Source: Leptospira kmetyi serovar Malaysia str. Bejo-Iso9 (lineage in GTDB: Bacteria > Spirochaetota > Leptospiria > Leptospirales > Leptospiraceae). Taken from it: a DNA stretch of 64,000 nucleotides. The translations under genes and the position numbers were made by a program. Positions 24,442 to 36,503 of the stretch are shown piece after piece (the first letter of the stretch is position 1; every line of letters starts with the position of its first letter). The notes below the pieces were generated by a model. The model saw only the letters and a program-made list of their open reading frames with translations, was not told the DNA's origin and did no database searches. The stretch covers positions 1,513,001 to 1,577,000 of the forward strand of contig NZ_AHMP02000003.1 of assembly GCF_000243735.2 (NCBI RefSeq), read 5' to 3'.

Positions 24442-25026
24442 TCAAGAACCGAGTTCCACATTCTTTGCAAGTTCTTTGAACTTACGATCCATCGCTTCGA
24501 TATGTTGCATATTTTTCGTTAGTTTCCACAACGTTACGTGTCCTTGATAGATCGCGAGCATCTCGAAGGCGATATCCTTTGCTTTTAAATCCTTACGAAC
24601 GGTTCCGTTCTTTTGCAAACCGGAAACGAAATCGGAAAGTAGTTTCATCCAATCCCGACTGATTTCCTCCATCTTCGGAGTAAAAAGTTCGATATCGTCT
24701 TTCGAAAGTTGATACGCGAAACCGGCAAAGGGACAACCGTGAAATTGATTCTCTTTGATACTTTTCTTAATATACCAGATCCATTTACTCAAATATTCCC
24801 CGAGCGATTTTCTTTTGTTTACCCAGAGTTCGATTCGTTTAAACAAATCCTCTTTCATCATCTCCAGATACGCCAACCCGAGTCCCGCCTTGGATCCGAA
24901 ATGATGGTATAAACTCGTCTTCGCCAAATTGCATTTGTTTAGAATTTCGGCCAAGCCGGTGTTATTGTATCCGTTCGTATAAAATAAATCGGCCGTGATG
25001 GCCAATATATCCTCTTTTCCCGACAT
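24442..25026 (-). CDS. TetR-family transcriptional repressor
   Basis: This 194-residue protein has the N-terminal TetR helix-turn-helix: DILAITADLFYTNGYNNTGL followed by CNLAKTSLYHHFGSKAGL, with the conserved Lys-x-Ser-x-Tyr-x-x-Phe/His pattern. The C-terminal ligand-binding domain is all-helical. It is divergent from the hydrolase gene at 25137, and the only strong palindrome in the spacer lies inside that gene's promoter. It therefore most likely represses the hydrolase, and perhaps itself, until an unknown small ligand binds. Confidence 0.93.
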   Translation of the reverse strand: MSGKEDILAITADLFYTNGYNNTGLAEILNKCNLAKTSLYHHFGSKAGLGLAYLEMMKEDLFKRIELWVNKRKSLGEYLSKWIWYIKKSIKENQFHGCPFAGFAYQLSKDDIELFTPKMEEISRDWMKLLSDFVSGLQKNGTVRKDLKAKDIAFEMLAIYQGHVTLWKLTKNMQHIEAMDRKFKELAKNVELGS

Positions 25027-25072
25027 GTAGAACCTGCCCTTTTCGCGACCTCGTCGTTTTCAAGAAATTTCC

Positions 25073-25101
25073 TTGACTCAGTACGTACCGTTCGGTACAT
25101 A
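25073..25101 (+). promoter_or_regulatory. Hydrolase promoter with embedded TetR-type operator
   Basis: TTGACT (25073-25078) and TACATA (25096-25101) are separated by 17 bases, a near-consensus sigma-70 promoter reading toward 25137. The palindrome GTACCG-tt-CGGTAC (25085-25098) fills the spacer and touches the -10 box, where a bound TetR dimer would block RNA polymerase. The sequence pattern is direct; the assignment to this TetR protein is inference. Confidence 0.8.
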
Positions 25102-25136
25102 AAATCATAAATCAAATTGTTGGAAAAGAATTTTTT

Positions 25137-25940
25137 ATGAGTGAGAAAGAAAAAAAGGGAATCGTGGAAGAATTCGATCTAAACATAAACGGCTCTTTCG
25201 TAAAAATCGCAAAGTTGAAAAACGAATACGCCGATCGGCCCTATCTCGTCTTTTTGCACGATTCTTTGGGCTGTATCGCGCTTTGGAGAGAGTTTCCGTT
25301 TTTGTTGGCGGAAAAAAATCAATACAACGCGCTCGTATACGATCGAATCGGTTACGGGAAATCGGGTCCGTTCACCGAGAAAAAACGGGATCATTCTTAT
25401 TTGGAAAAGGAAGCCGATATTCTTTATCAAATTCTACAAACGTTACATCTTAAAAAAACGATTCTATTCGGACACAGCGACGGAGGTTCCATCTCCTTAA
25501 TCGCAGCCGCAAAATATCCCGAATCGATCGCGGGAGTCGTTACGGAAGGCGCGCACGTTTTAGTGGAAGAGATCACGCTCAATGGAATCCGCGAAGCCGT
25601 GGAATCGTATCGAACCACAAAATTAAAACAGGTATTGGAAAAATATCATTCCGATAAGACGGACGACGTTTTCAAAGCCTGGTCCGAAACGTGGCTTTCG
25701 GATACATTCAGAAATTGGAATATTGAGCGTTTCTTGCCTTCCATTCAATGCCCCGTGATGGCGATCCAAGGGGAGAAGGACGAATACGGAAGCGAAGATC
25801 AAGTCGATTCGATCGTAAATCAAGTCTCCGGAAAATCCTTTAAGAGAATGATCCCCGACGTAAAACACAGTCCGCACAAAGAAGCTCCGAATCTCATTCT
25901 CGAAGAAACAAGCGAATTTCTGCGGGATCTTTCTCCGTAA
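25137..25940 (+). CDS. Alpha/beta-fold hydrolase
   Basis: This 267-residue cytoplasmic protein has the alpha/beta hydrolase order: oxyanion region FLHDSLGCIALWREF, nucleophile elbow GHSDGGS, the acidic residue in QGEKDEYGSEDQ and the catalytic His in PDVKHSPHKEAP. The elbow with Asp after Ser (Gly-His-Ser-Asp-Gly-Gly) occurs in several esterase and C-C hydrolase subgroups. The substrate is unknown but probably related to the ligand sensed by the divergent TetR repressor. The start ATG has only a weak GGAAAAG upstream. Confidence 0.9.
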   Translation: MSEKEKKGIVEEFDLNINGSFVKIAKLKNEYADRPYLVFLHDSLGCIALWREFPFLLAEKNQYNALVYDRIGYGKSGPFTEKKRDHSYLEKEADILYQILQTLHLKKTILFGHSDGGSISLIAAAKYPESIAGVVTEGAHVLVEEITLNGIREAVESYRTTKLKQVLEKYHSDKTDDVFKAWSETWLSDTFRNWNIERFLPSIQCPVMAIQGEKDEYGSEDQVDSIVNQVSGKSFKRMIPDVKHSPHKEAPNLILEETSEFLRDLSP

Positions 25941-26058
25941 CGAGTCGAAGTAAAAATCGACTTGTGGTTCCCAAACGTGCTTTTAGAAAAGTTCTTTCAA
26001 GTTGGAAATTTATCGGATACTTTTTCGTAAAGGACGATTTCTTACGGAGAAAATTAGA

Positions 26059-26409
26059 ATGGAAAACCATAAAATTTTTACGATGTCCTTCGCCAGTGTT
26101 TATCCTCTGTATGTGAAAAAAGCGGAAAAAAAAGGACGCACTCAATCCGAAGTCGATCAGATCATCTTTTGGCTTACCGGTTACGATGAAAAATCCTTAC
26201 GAAAACTTCTGAAGGACAAAATCAACTTCGAGGAATTTTTCGATCGTGCGCCCCGCTTAAACGAAAACGTCTCCTCGATCAAAGGAATGATTTGCGGCTA
26301 TAGAATCGAAGAGATGGAAGAAGGACTTATGAAAAAGATCCGTTACCTCGACAAGCTGGTCGATGAGTTGGCCAAAGGAAAGGCAATGGAAAAGATATTA
26401 CGAAAATAA
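26059..26409 (+). CDS. DUF2200-family protein
   Basis: This 116-residue protein matches the DUF2200 pattern: [20 protein letters not shown], then [18 protein letters not shown]. The ATG at 26059 with GGAG upstream is chosen. An earlier in-frame ATG at 26002 would add 19 residues not usual in the family and lacks a ribosome site. The family is small and cytoplasmic with unknown function. The gene is 118 bases after the hydrolase and 68 before the VOC gene, so the three may form one transcript. Confidence 0.88.
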   Translation: MENHKIFTMSFASVYPLYVKKAEKKGRTQSEVDQIIFWLTGYDEKSLRKLLKDKINFEEFFDRAPRLNENVSSIKGMICGYRIEEMEEGLMKKIRYLDKLVDELAKGKAMEKILRK

Positions 26410-26477
26410 TATATAACAATCGATTCTGAAATGAAAAACGTTTTTATCGAGAAAAAATAAAGAATGGAGATACGGTC

Positions 26478-26918
26478 ATGGCTCTGAAGCGAATGGATAA
26501 CGTAGGAATTGTCGTAGAGGATCTCGAAGCCACGATCGCTTTGTTCGTGGAACTCGGTTTGGAATTGGAAGGACAAATGCGAGTCGAAGGATCTTGGGCG
26601 GATCGAGTCGTAGGACTGAATGGTATGCAAGTGGATATCGCGATGTTGCGAACTCCGGACGGACACAGTCGATTAGAATTGTCGAGATTTATAAAACCCG
26701 AGGTTATCAAACCGGAACTCCGAAACGCGCCGGTAAACACTCTCGGATACAGTCGAGTTATGTTTGCGGTCGAGAACATCGAGGACGTTCTCGCACGTCT
26801 TAAAACTCATGGAGTTCAACTCGTAGATCAAGTACAAAGATATGAGGATAGTTATCTGCTTTGTTACGTTCGTAGTCCGGAAGGTTTTATCATCGCGTTA
26901 GCCGAGGAACTCAAGTAA
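26478..26918 (+). CDS. VOC-family (glyoxalase/dioxygenase-fold) protein
   Basis: This 146-residue protein has two beta-alpha-beta-beta-beta modules of the vicinal oxygen chelate fold: MDNVGIVVEDLEATIALFVE at the start, LELSRF in the middle and YVRSPEGFIIALAEEL at the end with a metal-ligand Glu. The likely first metal ligand is replaced or shifted (Asn8 before Val-Gly-Ile), so whether it binds metal is uncertain. GGAG precedes the ATG. Possible roles include detoxification, ring cleavage or small-molecule binding; none is fixed by context. Confidence 0.85.
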   Translation: MALKRMDNVGIVVEDLEATIALFVELGLELEGQMRVEGSWADRVVGLNGMQVDIAMLRTPDGHSRLELSRFIKPEVIKPELRNAPVNTLGYSRVMFAVENIEDVLARLKTHGVQLVDQVQRYEDSYLLCYVRSPEGFIIALAEELK

Positions 26919-27086
26919 GAAAATACCAGAATCGAACCTTCCGTCTTCTTGAATCGAATTGAAATCCATTGCTTGCAACCTCCGATTCGAATTTTTTTCA
27001 AGAGAGTCAATCTGTGAAATGCGTTTATTCATAGAATCAGCTCCGATTTCAAATGTCTTTCGCCTTGATCGTTTATAGCGGGCAGA

Positions 27087-27617
27087 TCAAGATTTAAGAT
27101 TCAACAATTCCCGAAGTCGCAAAGTATCGTTTGGATCTATTTTATGATTTTCGAAGAAATACCGTGACTGCCAAACTTGAGACGCAAGCGCTTGTTTACT
27201 GGACGGCGATTCCCAAGAAGGATAAATTCGAAATCCCCTCTTCCCTTCTTTGTTTGCGGTGAAAATCCCTTTTTCGATCAGAATCTCTTTGTTAAATACG
27301 AAGTGCCCGACTCGATTCGATTTTCGAACTTCAATGACGACAAGATCGACCTTATCTTTTTTGTGATAAGGCGCGGTGATCCCATTCTTATTTCTTTTCC
27401 AAAGAGTAACGAACATTCCGATTTTCTTTGGAGTAATTTTTGCCAATCGGAAGACGACTTGTTTATTATTTAAGGCGAAAGACGCCGCATTGTAATCGTC
27501 GCTTTCCTTTTCGATCCGATAATCTTCGATTTCCAGATCGCAGTTTTTGGAGAATAACAATCGTACTTCGTTTAAAATCGCAGGAAGTTTTTTTGAGGTC
27601 GTTGTTTGACTCTGCAT
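27087..27617 (-). CDS. MepB-family protein
   Basis: This 176-residue protein matches the MepB family: DYNAASFALNNKQVVFRLAK, then TPKKIGMFVTLWKRN, then GHFVFNKEILIEKGI and KRGFRIYPSW. MepB was named from the S. aureus mepRAB locus next to the MepA efflux pump, but its own function is unknown. No efflux pump or MepR-like gene adjoins it here. Together with the next gene it is more AT-rich than its surroundings. Confidence 0.85.
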   Translation of the reverse strand: MQSQTTTSKKLPAILNEVRLLFSKNCDLEIEDYRIEKESDDYNAASFALNNKQVVFRLAKITPKKIGMFVTLWKRNKNGITAPYHKKDKVDLVVIEVRKSNRVGHFVFNKEILIEKGIFTANKEGKRGFRIYPSWESPSSKQALASQVWQSRYFFENHKIDPNDTLRLRELLNLKS

Positions 27618-27718
27618 GGACCGTCACAATGTTTGATTCTTGTAGATTGGGAATTAGAATTCGGCGACTTAGCGTGGGTGAATGCGGTTTTGGAAAGTTT
27701 GCAGTTCGAGCACTTCAA

Positions 27719-28447
27719 TCATATTTGATTCGATCGCAATTCCGCAATAAAATTTTCGAATCCATTCCGGACCAATACAGGATCTACCATTTGTTCCTGT
27801 AATTCGCAAAACTTGCTTTCAAGAAGATTGATTCGCTTTACAATAGAATTTTCATATTCTTCACTCTTATATTGAACTCCGAACATCCTTTCAGAAATAC
27901 TTTCTGAAGTCGTCTCACCGACTTCCAATTGCGGTTTTGAATTCAACAATAAAGCGATGATAAAAATCGAAATCATATCTTTAGAATTTTCCAAGTCAGC
28001 CAAATAATCTTTGTATTTACTTGATCCAAGCCAACTCAGTTCAAACAAACAGCGATAAGATAGGATCGGTTCAACGGAGGGTTTATAATAATTTTCATAG
28101 GCATATTCTAAATATTGAGCGTTTTCCGATTCAGATATTTTTCCAATGTTATAAATGGAACTATGTGTTTTACTTCGATTTACAGGATTCAGATTTTTCA
28201 CCAATACGTTCATAAAACCGTGTTCTTTTAAATCGGTATAAAACCTGTTCTTCTCTTCTTTCGTTAAATCGGAACCGATTAAAAAATCTCTCGCATAGGT
28301 AACGGCATGTCCATAACCTTCAGGAGAAGCGTCTTGAATATAACGAGTAATTTCCGCGGCCAGCGGAGCGGAACCGTACAACACATACGTATCTCTTAAC
28401 TTTAAATCAAAATCATAATTCGAAATGAGATTTGATATATTCATCAT
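27719..28447 (-). CDS. Unknown helical protein in an AT-richer block
   Basis: The product has 242 residues with no signal peptide or membrane helix, is mostly predicted helical and rich in Ile, Asn, Lys and Tyr. I recognise no domain. The ATG at 28447 (a second ATG follows directly) is preferred because the longer frame from 28492 would overlap the MarR gene. Its third-position AT use is visibly higher than that of the flanking genes, as with the MepB gene, which suggests a later acquisition of 27087-28447. Nothing in sequence or context fixes a function. Confidence 0.65.
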   Translation of the reverse strand: MMNISNLISNYDFDLKLRDTYVLYGSAPLAAEITRYIQDASPEGYGHAVTYARDFLIGSDLTKEEKNRFYTDLKEHGFMNVLVKNLNPVNRSKTHSSIYNIGKISESENAQYLEYAYENYYKPSVEPILSYRCLFELSWLGSSKYKDYLADLENSKDMISIFIIALLLNSKPQLEVGETTSESISERMFGVQYKSEEYENSIVKRINLLESKFCELQEQMVDPVLVRNGFENFIAELRSNQI

Positions 28448-28475
28448 GATAGAATTTCCCGAAACCTCGACCCGC

Positions 28476-28907
28476 TCAACCGATATCCCCAAAGACCATT
28501 CTAAAATCCTTAAGTATCCTCAAAAGAATCGATTGATCCTCCTTGGAAACCGCGCCCAAATACGGTTGAAAATGTTTCATCAAAGTGCGCGGAATGATTT
28601 TTTCCAAACCTTGACCGTATTTCGTAAGAGTCACAACGGTCGCCCTCTTATCCATTTTGGAAGGCGTTTTCGAAATCAAACGTTTTCGTTGCATTCTCGC
28701 TACCGTGCGGGAAGCGGAAGGAGCGTCTTGAAGGGTCAAAGAAATGATCTGCGCCTGGGAAAGCGCGCCCTTCTCCCAGAGCGCCGCTAAAATCTGCCAT
28801 TGCTCGGGCGTTAACTCGTAAGTTTTGAGCGCGTGCATCAACTCGCGGCGAAACAAAAGCGCCACCCTATACACGTTAAAACCGATCTGATCGTCCAAAT
28901 TGAACAT
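28476..28907 (-). CDS. MarR-family transcriptional regulator
   Basis: This 143-residue protein has the MarR winged helix: LTPEQWQILAALWEKGALSQ, QDAPSASRTVARMQRKRLI (recognition helix) and the wing SKMDKRATVVTLTKYG with the conserved Asp-x-Arg. It forms a divergon with the DoxX gene at 29045. Two related palindromes flank that promoter (see separate entries) and are the probable binding sites. No cysteine typical of redox-sensing OhrR-type MarR proteins is present, so an organic ligand is more likely than direct oxidation. Confidence 0.92.
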   Translation of the reverse strand: MFNLDDQIGFNVYRVALLFRRELMHALKTYELTPEQWQILAALWEKGALSQAQIISLTLQDAPSASRTVARMQRKRLISKTPSKMDKRATVVTLTKYGQGLEKIIPRTLMKHFQPYLGAVSKEDQSILLRILKDFRMVFGDIG

Positions 28908-28944
28908 TTTTCAATAAAATCCGATCCGAACATTTTGTCACGAT

Positions 28945-28964
28945 TTATTTGTTCGGACAAATAA
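28945..28964. promoter_or_regulatory. MarR operator 1 (inferred)
   Basis: TTATTTGTTCGGACAAATAA is a 20-base inverted repeat with a single mismatched pair next to its centre. It lies directly upstream of the TTGACA of the DoxX promoter and 38 bases from the marR-like start. It shares the TTGT-N4-ACAA core with operator 2. Confidence 0.75.
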
Positions 28965-28969
28965 TCGGC

Positions 28970-28997
28970 TTGACATTTTTTCGGGATCGGTTAATAC
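28970..28997 (+). promoter_or_regulatory. DoxX-gene promoter
   Basis: A consensus -35 TTGACA (28970-28975) is followed after 16 bases by TAATAC (28992-28997), a weak -10. It reads toward the DoxX gene and is bracketed by the two palindromes. Confidence 0.6.
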
Positions 28998-29006
28998 GAA
29001 ATTTAG

Positions 29007-29018
29007 TTGTCCAGACAA
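29007..29018. promoter_or_regulatory. MarR operator 2 (inferred)
   Basis: TTGTC-CA-GACAA is a perfect 12-base inverted repeat just downstream of the -10 box, at or near the transcription start. It matches the core of operator 1, as expected for cooperative repression of the DoxX gene. Confidence 0.7.
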
Positions 29019-29044
29019 GCATTTTCAGGCAACAAGGAGTTTAT

Positions 29045-29431
29045 ATGAAACTAATGGATCGAATCGTACGTTGTGCGCTGGCCTGCGTTTTCATTTTGTT
29101 CGGATTGAGTAAATTTTACGCTTTTATGCCCGTTCCGCCGATGATGCCGAAGGCCGCAAACTTTATAGGCGCGCTCGTATCTTCGGGTTATTTATGGCAA
29201 ATGGTAGGAATCTTCGAAGTCTTAGGCGGATCGGTTTTGTTATTCGATCGGACCTCGAACATAGGTCTTATATTGTTGGGACCGGTCATCGTAAACATCG
29301 TGACGTATCTTCTTTTCTTACAGATCGGAATCGGTTTTCCTCCGATCGCGATGACCGTGTTTCTTTTAAGCGGGTTTGTTTTTTTGGTTTATAGACGCAG
29401 GGAAGAATGGTCCAAACTTCTTTTGGGTTGA
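29045..29431 (+). CDS. DoxX-family membrane protein
   Basis: This 128-residue protein has four predicted membrane helices: ALACVFILFGLSKFYAF, a second around LVSSGYLWQMVGIFEVLGG, a third IGLILLGPVIVNIVTYLLF and a fourth at MTVFLLSGFVFLVY. The Gly-Leu-Ser-Lys-Phe element in helix one and the layout match DoxX/DoxD-like proteins, which are linked to respiratory or redox stress in other bacteria. The ATG at 29045 with AAGGAG six bases upstream is certain over longer frames. Expression is likely controlled by the divergent MarR. Confidence 0.88.
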   Translation: MKLMDRIVRCALACVFILFGLSKFYAFMPVPPMMPKAANFIGALVSSGYLWQMVGIFEVLGGSVLLFDRTSNIGLILLGPVIVNIVTYLLFLQIGIGFPPIAMTVFLLSGFVFLVYRRREEWSKLLLG

Positions 29432-29498
29432 AGAAAAAATTTCAGAACTCGTTGTCGAGGATTCCGATCGCGGATCAAAGCGCGCCGAAAATCCTCGA

Positions 29499-29939
29499 TC
29501 ACGAGTTCTCTCGTTTCAAAAACAACATCTTTCCTTTAAAGGACATCACGATCTCGTCCTTCTGGTTGATCAGTTCATTCTTCCCCATCACAAGACCGAG
29601 ATTGGCTCGAAATTTACTCTTTTCTAATATGATAAATCTTCCTCGAAGAGTATCGCCCGCGAAAACGGGACGTTTCCACTTCAACTCTTCCAAACCGGGC
29701 GAACCCATTCCGTGAGCGCGATTCATCAGATGATCCACGAAAAGTTTCATATAAACCGCGGTGCTCTGCCAACCGGAAGCGATCAGTTCCCCGTAAATCG
29801 AATCTTTCGCTTTTTCTTCGTCGATATGAAACGGTTGAGGATCGTATTTTAAAGCGAACTCGAGCATTTCCTCTTTCGACAAAGTATAACTTCCCAATTC
29901 GAAAATCTCGCCGACCTGCAAATCATCAAAATATTTCAT
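29499..29939 (-). CDS. MaoC-like hot-dog-fold dehydratase
   Basis: This 146-residue protein has the MaoC/R-hydratase pattern: YFDDLQVGEIFELGSYTLS, the hydratase segment KYDPQPFHIDEEKA with the catalytic Asp and His, and SGWQSTAVYMKLFVD. It should hydrate a 2-enoyl-CoA or a similar thioester in the cytoplasm. The ATG at 29939 starts at the family-typical MKYFDD; a GTG 39 bases upstream is in frame but gives an unusual extension. No fatty-acid genes adjoin it. Confidence 0.9.
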   Translation of the reverse strand: MKYFDDLQVGEIFELGSYTLSKEEMLEFALKYDPQPFHIDEEKAKDSIYGELIASGWQSTAVYMKLFVDHLMNRAHGMGSPGLEELKWKRPVFAGDTLRGRFIILEKSKFRANLGLVMGKNELINQKDEIVMSFKGKMLFLKRENS

Positions 29940-30054
29940 GAAGAATGATTCTACAACGGGGCTTTCTATGCGAAACACAAAAATCGGGGATTCGGCGGAG
30001 GAAAAATTCTCGGGTGAAAAATAAAAGGGAGAATGCGGAAGGAAAAGGAAAAGC

Positions 30055-30122
<68 letters not shown>

Positions 30123-30160
30123 TGAAACCTAAAATTCCCCTCGTCTTTTTTTCAAAACTC

Positions 30161-31897
<1,737 letters not shown>

Positions 31898-31907
31898 AAG
31901 AACTCCT

Positions 31908-32193
<286 letters not shown>

Positions 32194-32219
32194 TGCCCCA
32201 TTTTTCAGAAACGAAAGCT

Positions 32220-33285
<1,066 letters not shown>

Positions 33286-33382
33286 AAGGAAAGCCTTCTT
33301 TGTCGATTTTTTTGCAACGCCCTCGAGTGCATACTCTTTTCAAGCGGATCTTTTTCGGATTCTTATGTTCCAAGAAACTCGA

Positions 33383-33766
33383 TCAACGAAAGGATTTATA
33401 AAATAAGAACGGAGCAAGTCCGATCCAAATCAAAAGAAGAGGCCAACATTCCCCTTTCCAAAGAGAATGAACTTCCCAAAACGTTTCGAAAGAATCTTTT
33501 CCCCCGAACACGATCATCGTAAACTCGAACGTTTCGGTTAACAAAATCCATATAAGACCGACTTGAATCGCCTGTTTTTTATTTTCAAAAGGTTTAAACC
33601 TTACGATCGCCCAGATCGGAATCGAAAGAAAAATCATTCCCGTAAAAACGGAAATTTGATGGGATAAGAATTCTCCCGTCGCGTTTTTATAAACGAGCTC
33701 GCGAACGGCCGCGTTGATAAACGCGAACACCAAAAGCAGAAACCAACCCAAAGTATATACGATCAT
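33383..33766 (-). CDS. Small membrane protein of unknown function
   Basis: This 127-residue protein has four predicted membrane helices (VYTLGWFLLLVFAFINAAV, SVFTGMIFLSIPIWAIVRF, AIQVGLIWILLTETFEFTMI, WPLLLIWIGLAPFLFY). Polar residues within helices (Arg-Glu after helix one, Glu-x-Phe-Glu-Phe in helix three, Trp-Lys-Gly-Glu-Cys before helix four) suggest a specific role, but I do not recognise the family. It lies alone between rlmN and trpC on the minus strand. Confidence 0.7.
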   Translation of the reverse strand: MIVYTLGWFLLLVFAFINAAVRELVYKNATGEFLSHQISVFTGMIFLSIPIWAIVRFKPFENKKQAIQVGLIWILLTETFEFTMIVFGGKDSFETFWEVHSLWKGECWPLLLIWIGLAPFLFYKSFR

Positions 33767-33888
33767 CGTTTTTTCCCCGATCGAACATATCGGATTTTTT
33801 TCGGATTGTAAAGTACGTATTTGAAAGGAAGAATCCCTTAAGACACAAGAAGATTCCTTAAAAAAACGGATAAGAATAGTTTAAAATT

Positions 33889-34647
<759 letters not shown>

Positions 34648-34653
34648 CGAGGC

Positions 34654-34986
<333 letters not shown>

Positions 34987-35065
34987 GGGAATATCCTTAG
35001 TTTTTTGCTACTGACAACTATCGGGGGTGAAAATAACCTGTCAATCACTGTTCACCGGTCCAAAA

Positions 35066-36487
35066 ATGAAATTTCCAGAGTCCCTGAAAGGTTTGAAGAC
35101 TCTCGTTCTCGGAGGAGGAATCTCCGGCAACTCCGCTCTCCAACTTTTGATCTCCGAAGATGCGCAACCGATTCTTTGCGATCGCAATCGACCCGAGTCC
35201 ATCCAAGTTCCTTTTCTTCCCGATAACATAGATCCGAATCACCTTCCGGAAATTTCTCTGATCGTAAAATCGCCCGGCGTCCTTCCGACTCATCCGATTC
35301 TTTCGTATGCGATCGAAAAAAAGATTCCCGTGTTCTCGGAGATCGACCTTGGAAAAAAGTTTTTTCACGGGAGAATCATCGGAGTCACGGGCACGGACGG
35401 AAAATCTACGACAACTTCGCTGACCGCGCATCTTCTTCGGAAAGATTTTTCCGATCTTCAGGAAGGCGGCAACTTGGGAATTCCGTTTACTTCGTTTAGC
35501 AAAAAACCGATTTCGCTCGCGGTTCTCGAACTTTCCAGTTATCAACTCGACGATTCTTCCTCTTTGAATCTGAACGTTTCCGTTTTCTTAAATCTCGCGC
35601 CGGATCATTTGGAAAGACACAAGACGATGGAGAATTATTTCCAAGCCAAGTTGAAGATCGCGGATCTTTTCAATCCCGGACATACCTTGGTCGTTTCCGA
35701 AAAGATTCGGGAAAAAATCGAAGGCTCCGTTTCGTTTCAATGCAAGTTGAAGAGTTTCGGAAGAACGTCCTCTTCGGACGCGTTTCTGGATGAGAATTCT
35801 CTGACGATCCGAACGTCCTTGTTTACGTATGATATTTCTCGCTTTCATCTTCCCGGAACGCACAATCGGGAGAATCTCGCGGCTTCCATTCTCGCCGCGG
35901 AAGCCATCGGCGGAAAACCGGAATCGATCCAGGCTCAGATTCCATTGTTTCAGGGACTTCCTCATCGGTTTCAAATCGCGGGTGAAAAACACGGACTTTC
36001 GTTTATCAACGATTCCAAATCCACGAACCTTCACAGTATGCTTGCGGGTATGGCGACTTGGAAGAATCTTCCGCAAACCTGTCTCATTCTCGGCGGAAGA
36101 CCGAAACAGGAAGATCCGAAACCGCTTTATGATTTTCTAATCCGGGGAATCGGCTCGGTCGTTTTGATCGGAGAGGCTCGTTCCGTCTGGGAGGAAGGAA
36201 TCCGCAACACGATCGGAGACAAACTGTTCGCTGCGGAGAATCTAAACGATGCTTTTGGAATATTCAAAAACGGGAATATAATTTCCGAAACGGCAAGTTC
36301 CGCGGACAAAACGGATGTTTCGGAAAAAACCGTTTCGAAAAAGATCCGATTGTCGAACGGCGCGGAAATCGGATCGGTGGTTTTTTCCCCGGCCTGCGCG
36401 AGCTTCGATCAATACAAAAATTTCGAAGAACGAGGAAATCATTTCCTTTCTTTGGTCGAGGATTTTTTAAACCGAATCGATGGATGA
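35066..36487 (+). CDS. murD: UDP-N-acetylmuramoyl-L-alanine--D-glutamate ligase
   Basis: This 473-residue Mur ligase has the N-terminal Rossmann UDP-binding domain ([15 protein letters not shown]), the ATP loop [19 protein letters not shown], then [21 protein letters not shown], the [13 protein letters not shown] segment and FINDSKSTN. These identify MurD, which adds D-glutamate during cytoplasmic peptidoglycan precursor synthesis. The ATG at 35066 is chosen; a GTG at 35027 would add 13 residues. It is isolated from other mur genes and divergent from the STAS gene. Confidence 0.94.
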   Translation: MKFPESLKGLKTLVLGGGISGNSALQLLISEDAQPILCDRNRPESIQVPFLPDNIDPNHLPEISLIVKSPGVLPTHPILSYAIEKKIPVFSEIDLGKKFFHGRIIGVTGTDGKSTTTSLTAHLLRKDFSDLQEGGNLGIPFTSFSKKPISLAVLELSSYQLDDSSSLNLNVSVFLNLAPDHLERHKTMENYFQAKLKIADLFNPGHTLVVSEKIREKIEGSVSFQCKLKSFGRTSSSDAFLDENSLTIRTSLFTYDISRFHLPGTHNRENLAASILAAEAIGGKPESIQAQIPLFQGLPHRFQIAGEKHGLSFINDSKSTNLHSMLAGMATWKNLPQTCLILGGRPKQEDPKPLYDFLIRGIGSVVLIGEARSVWEEGIRNTIGDKLFAAENLNDAFGIFKNGNIISETASSADKTDVSEKTVSKKIRLSNGAEIGSVVFSPACASFDQYKNFEERGNHFLSLVEDFLNRIDG

Positions 36488-36503
36488 ACGTGCGAAAACG
36501 AAT

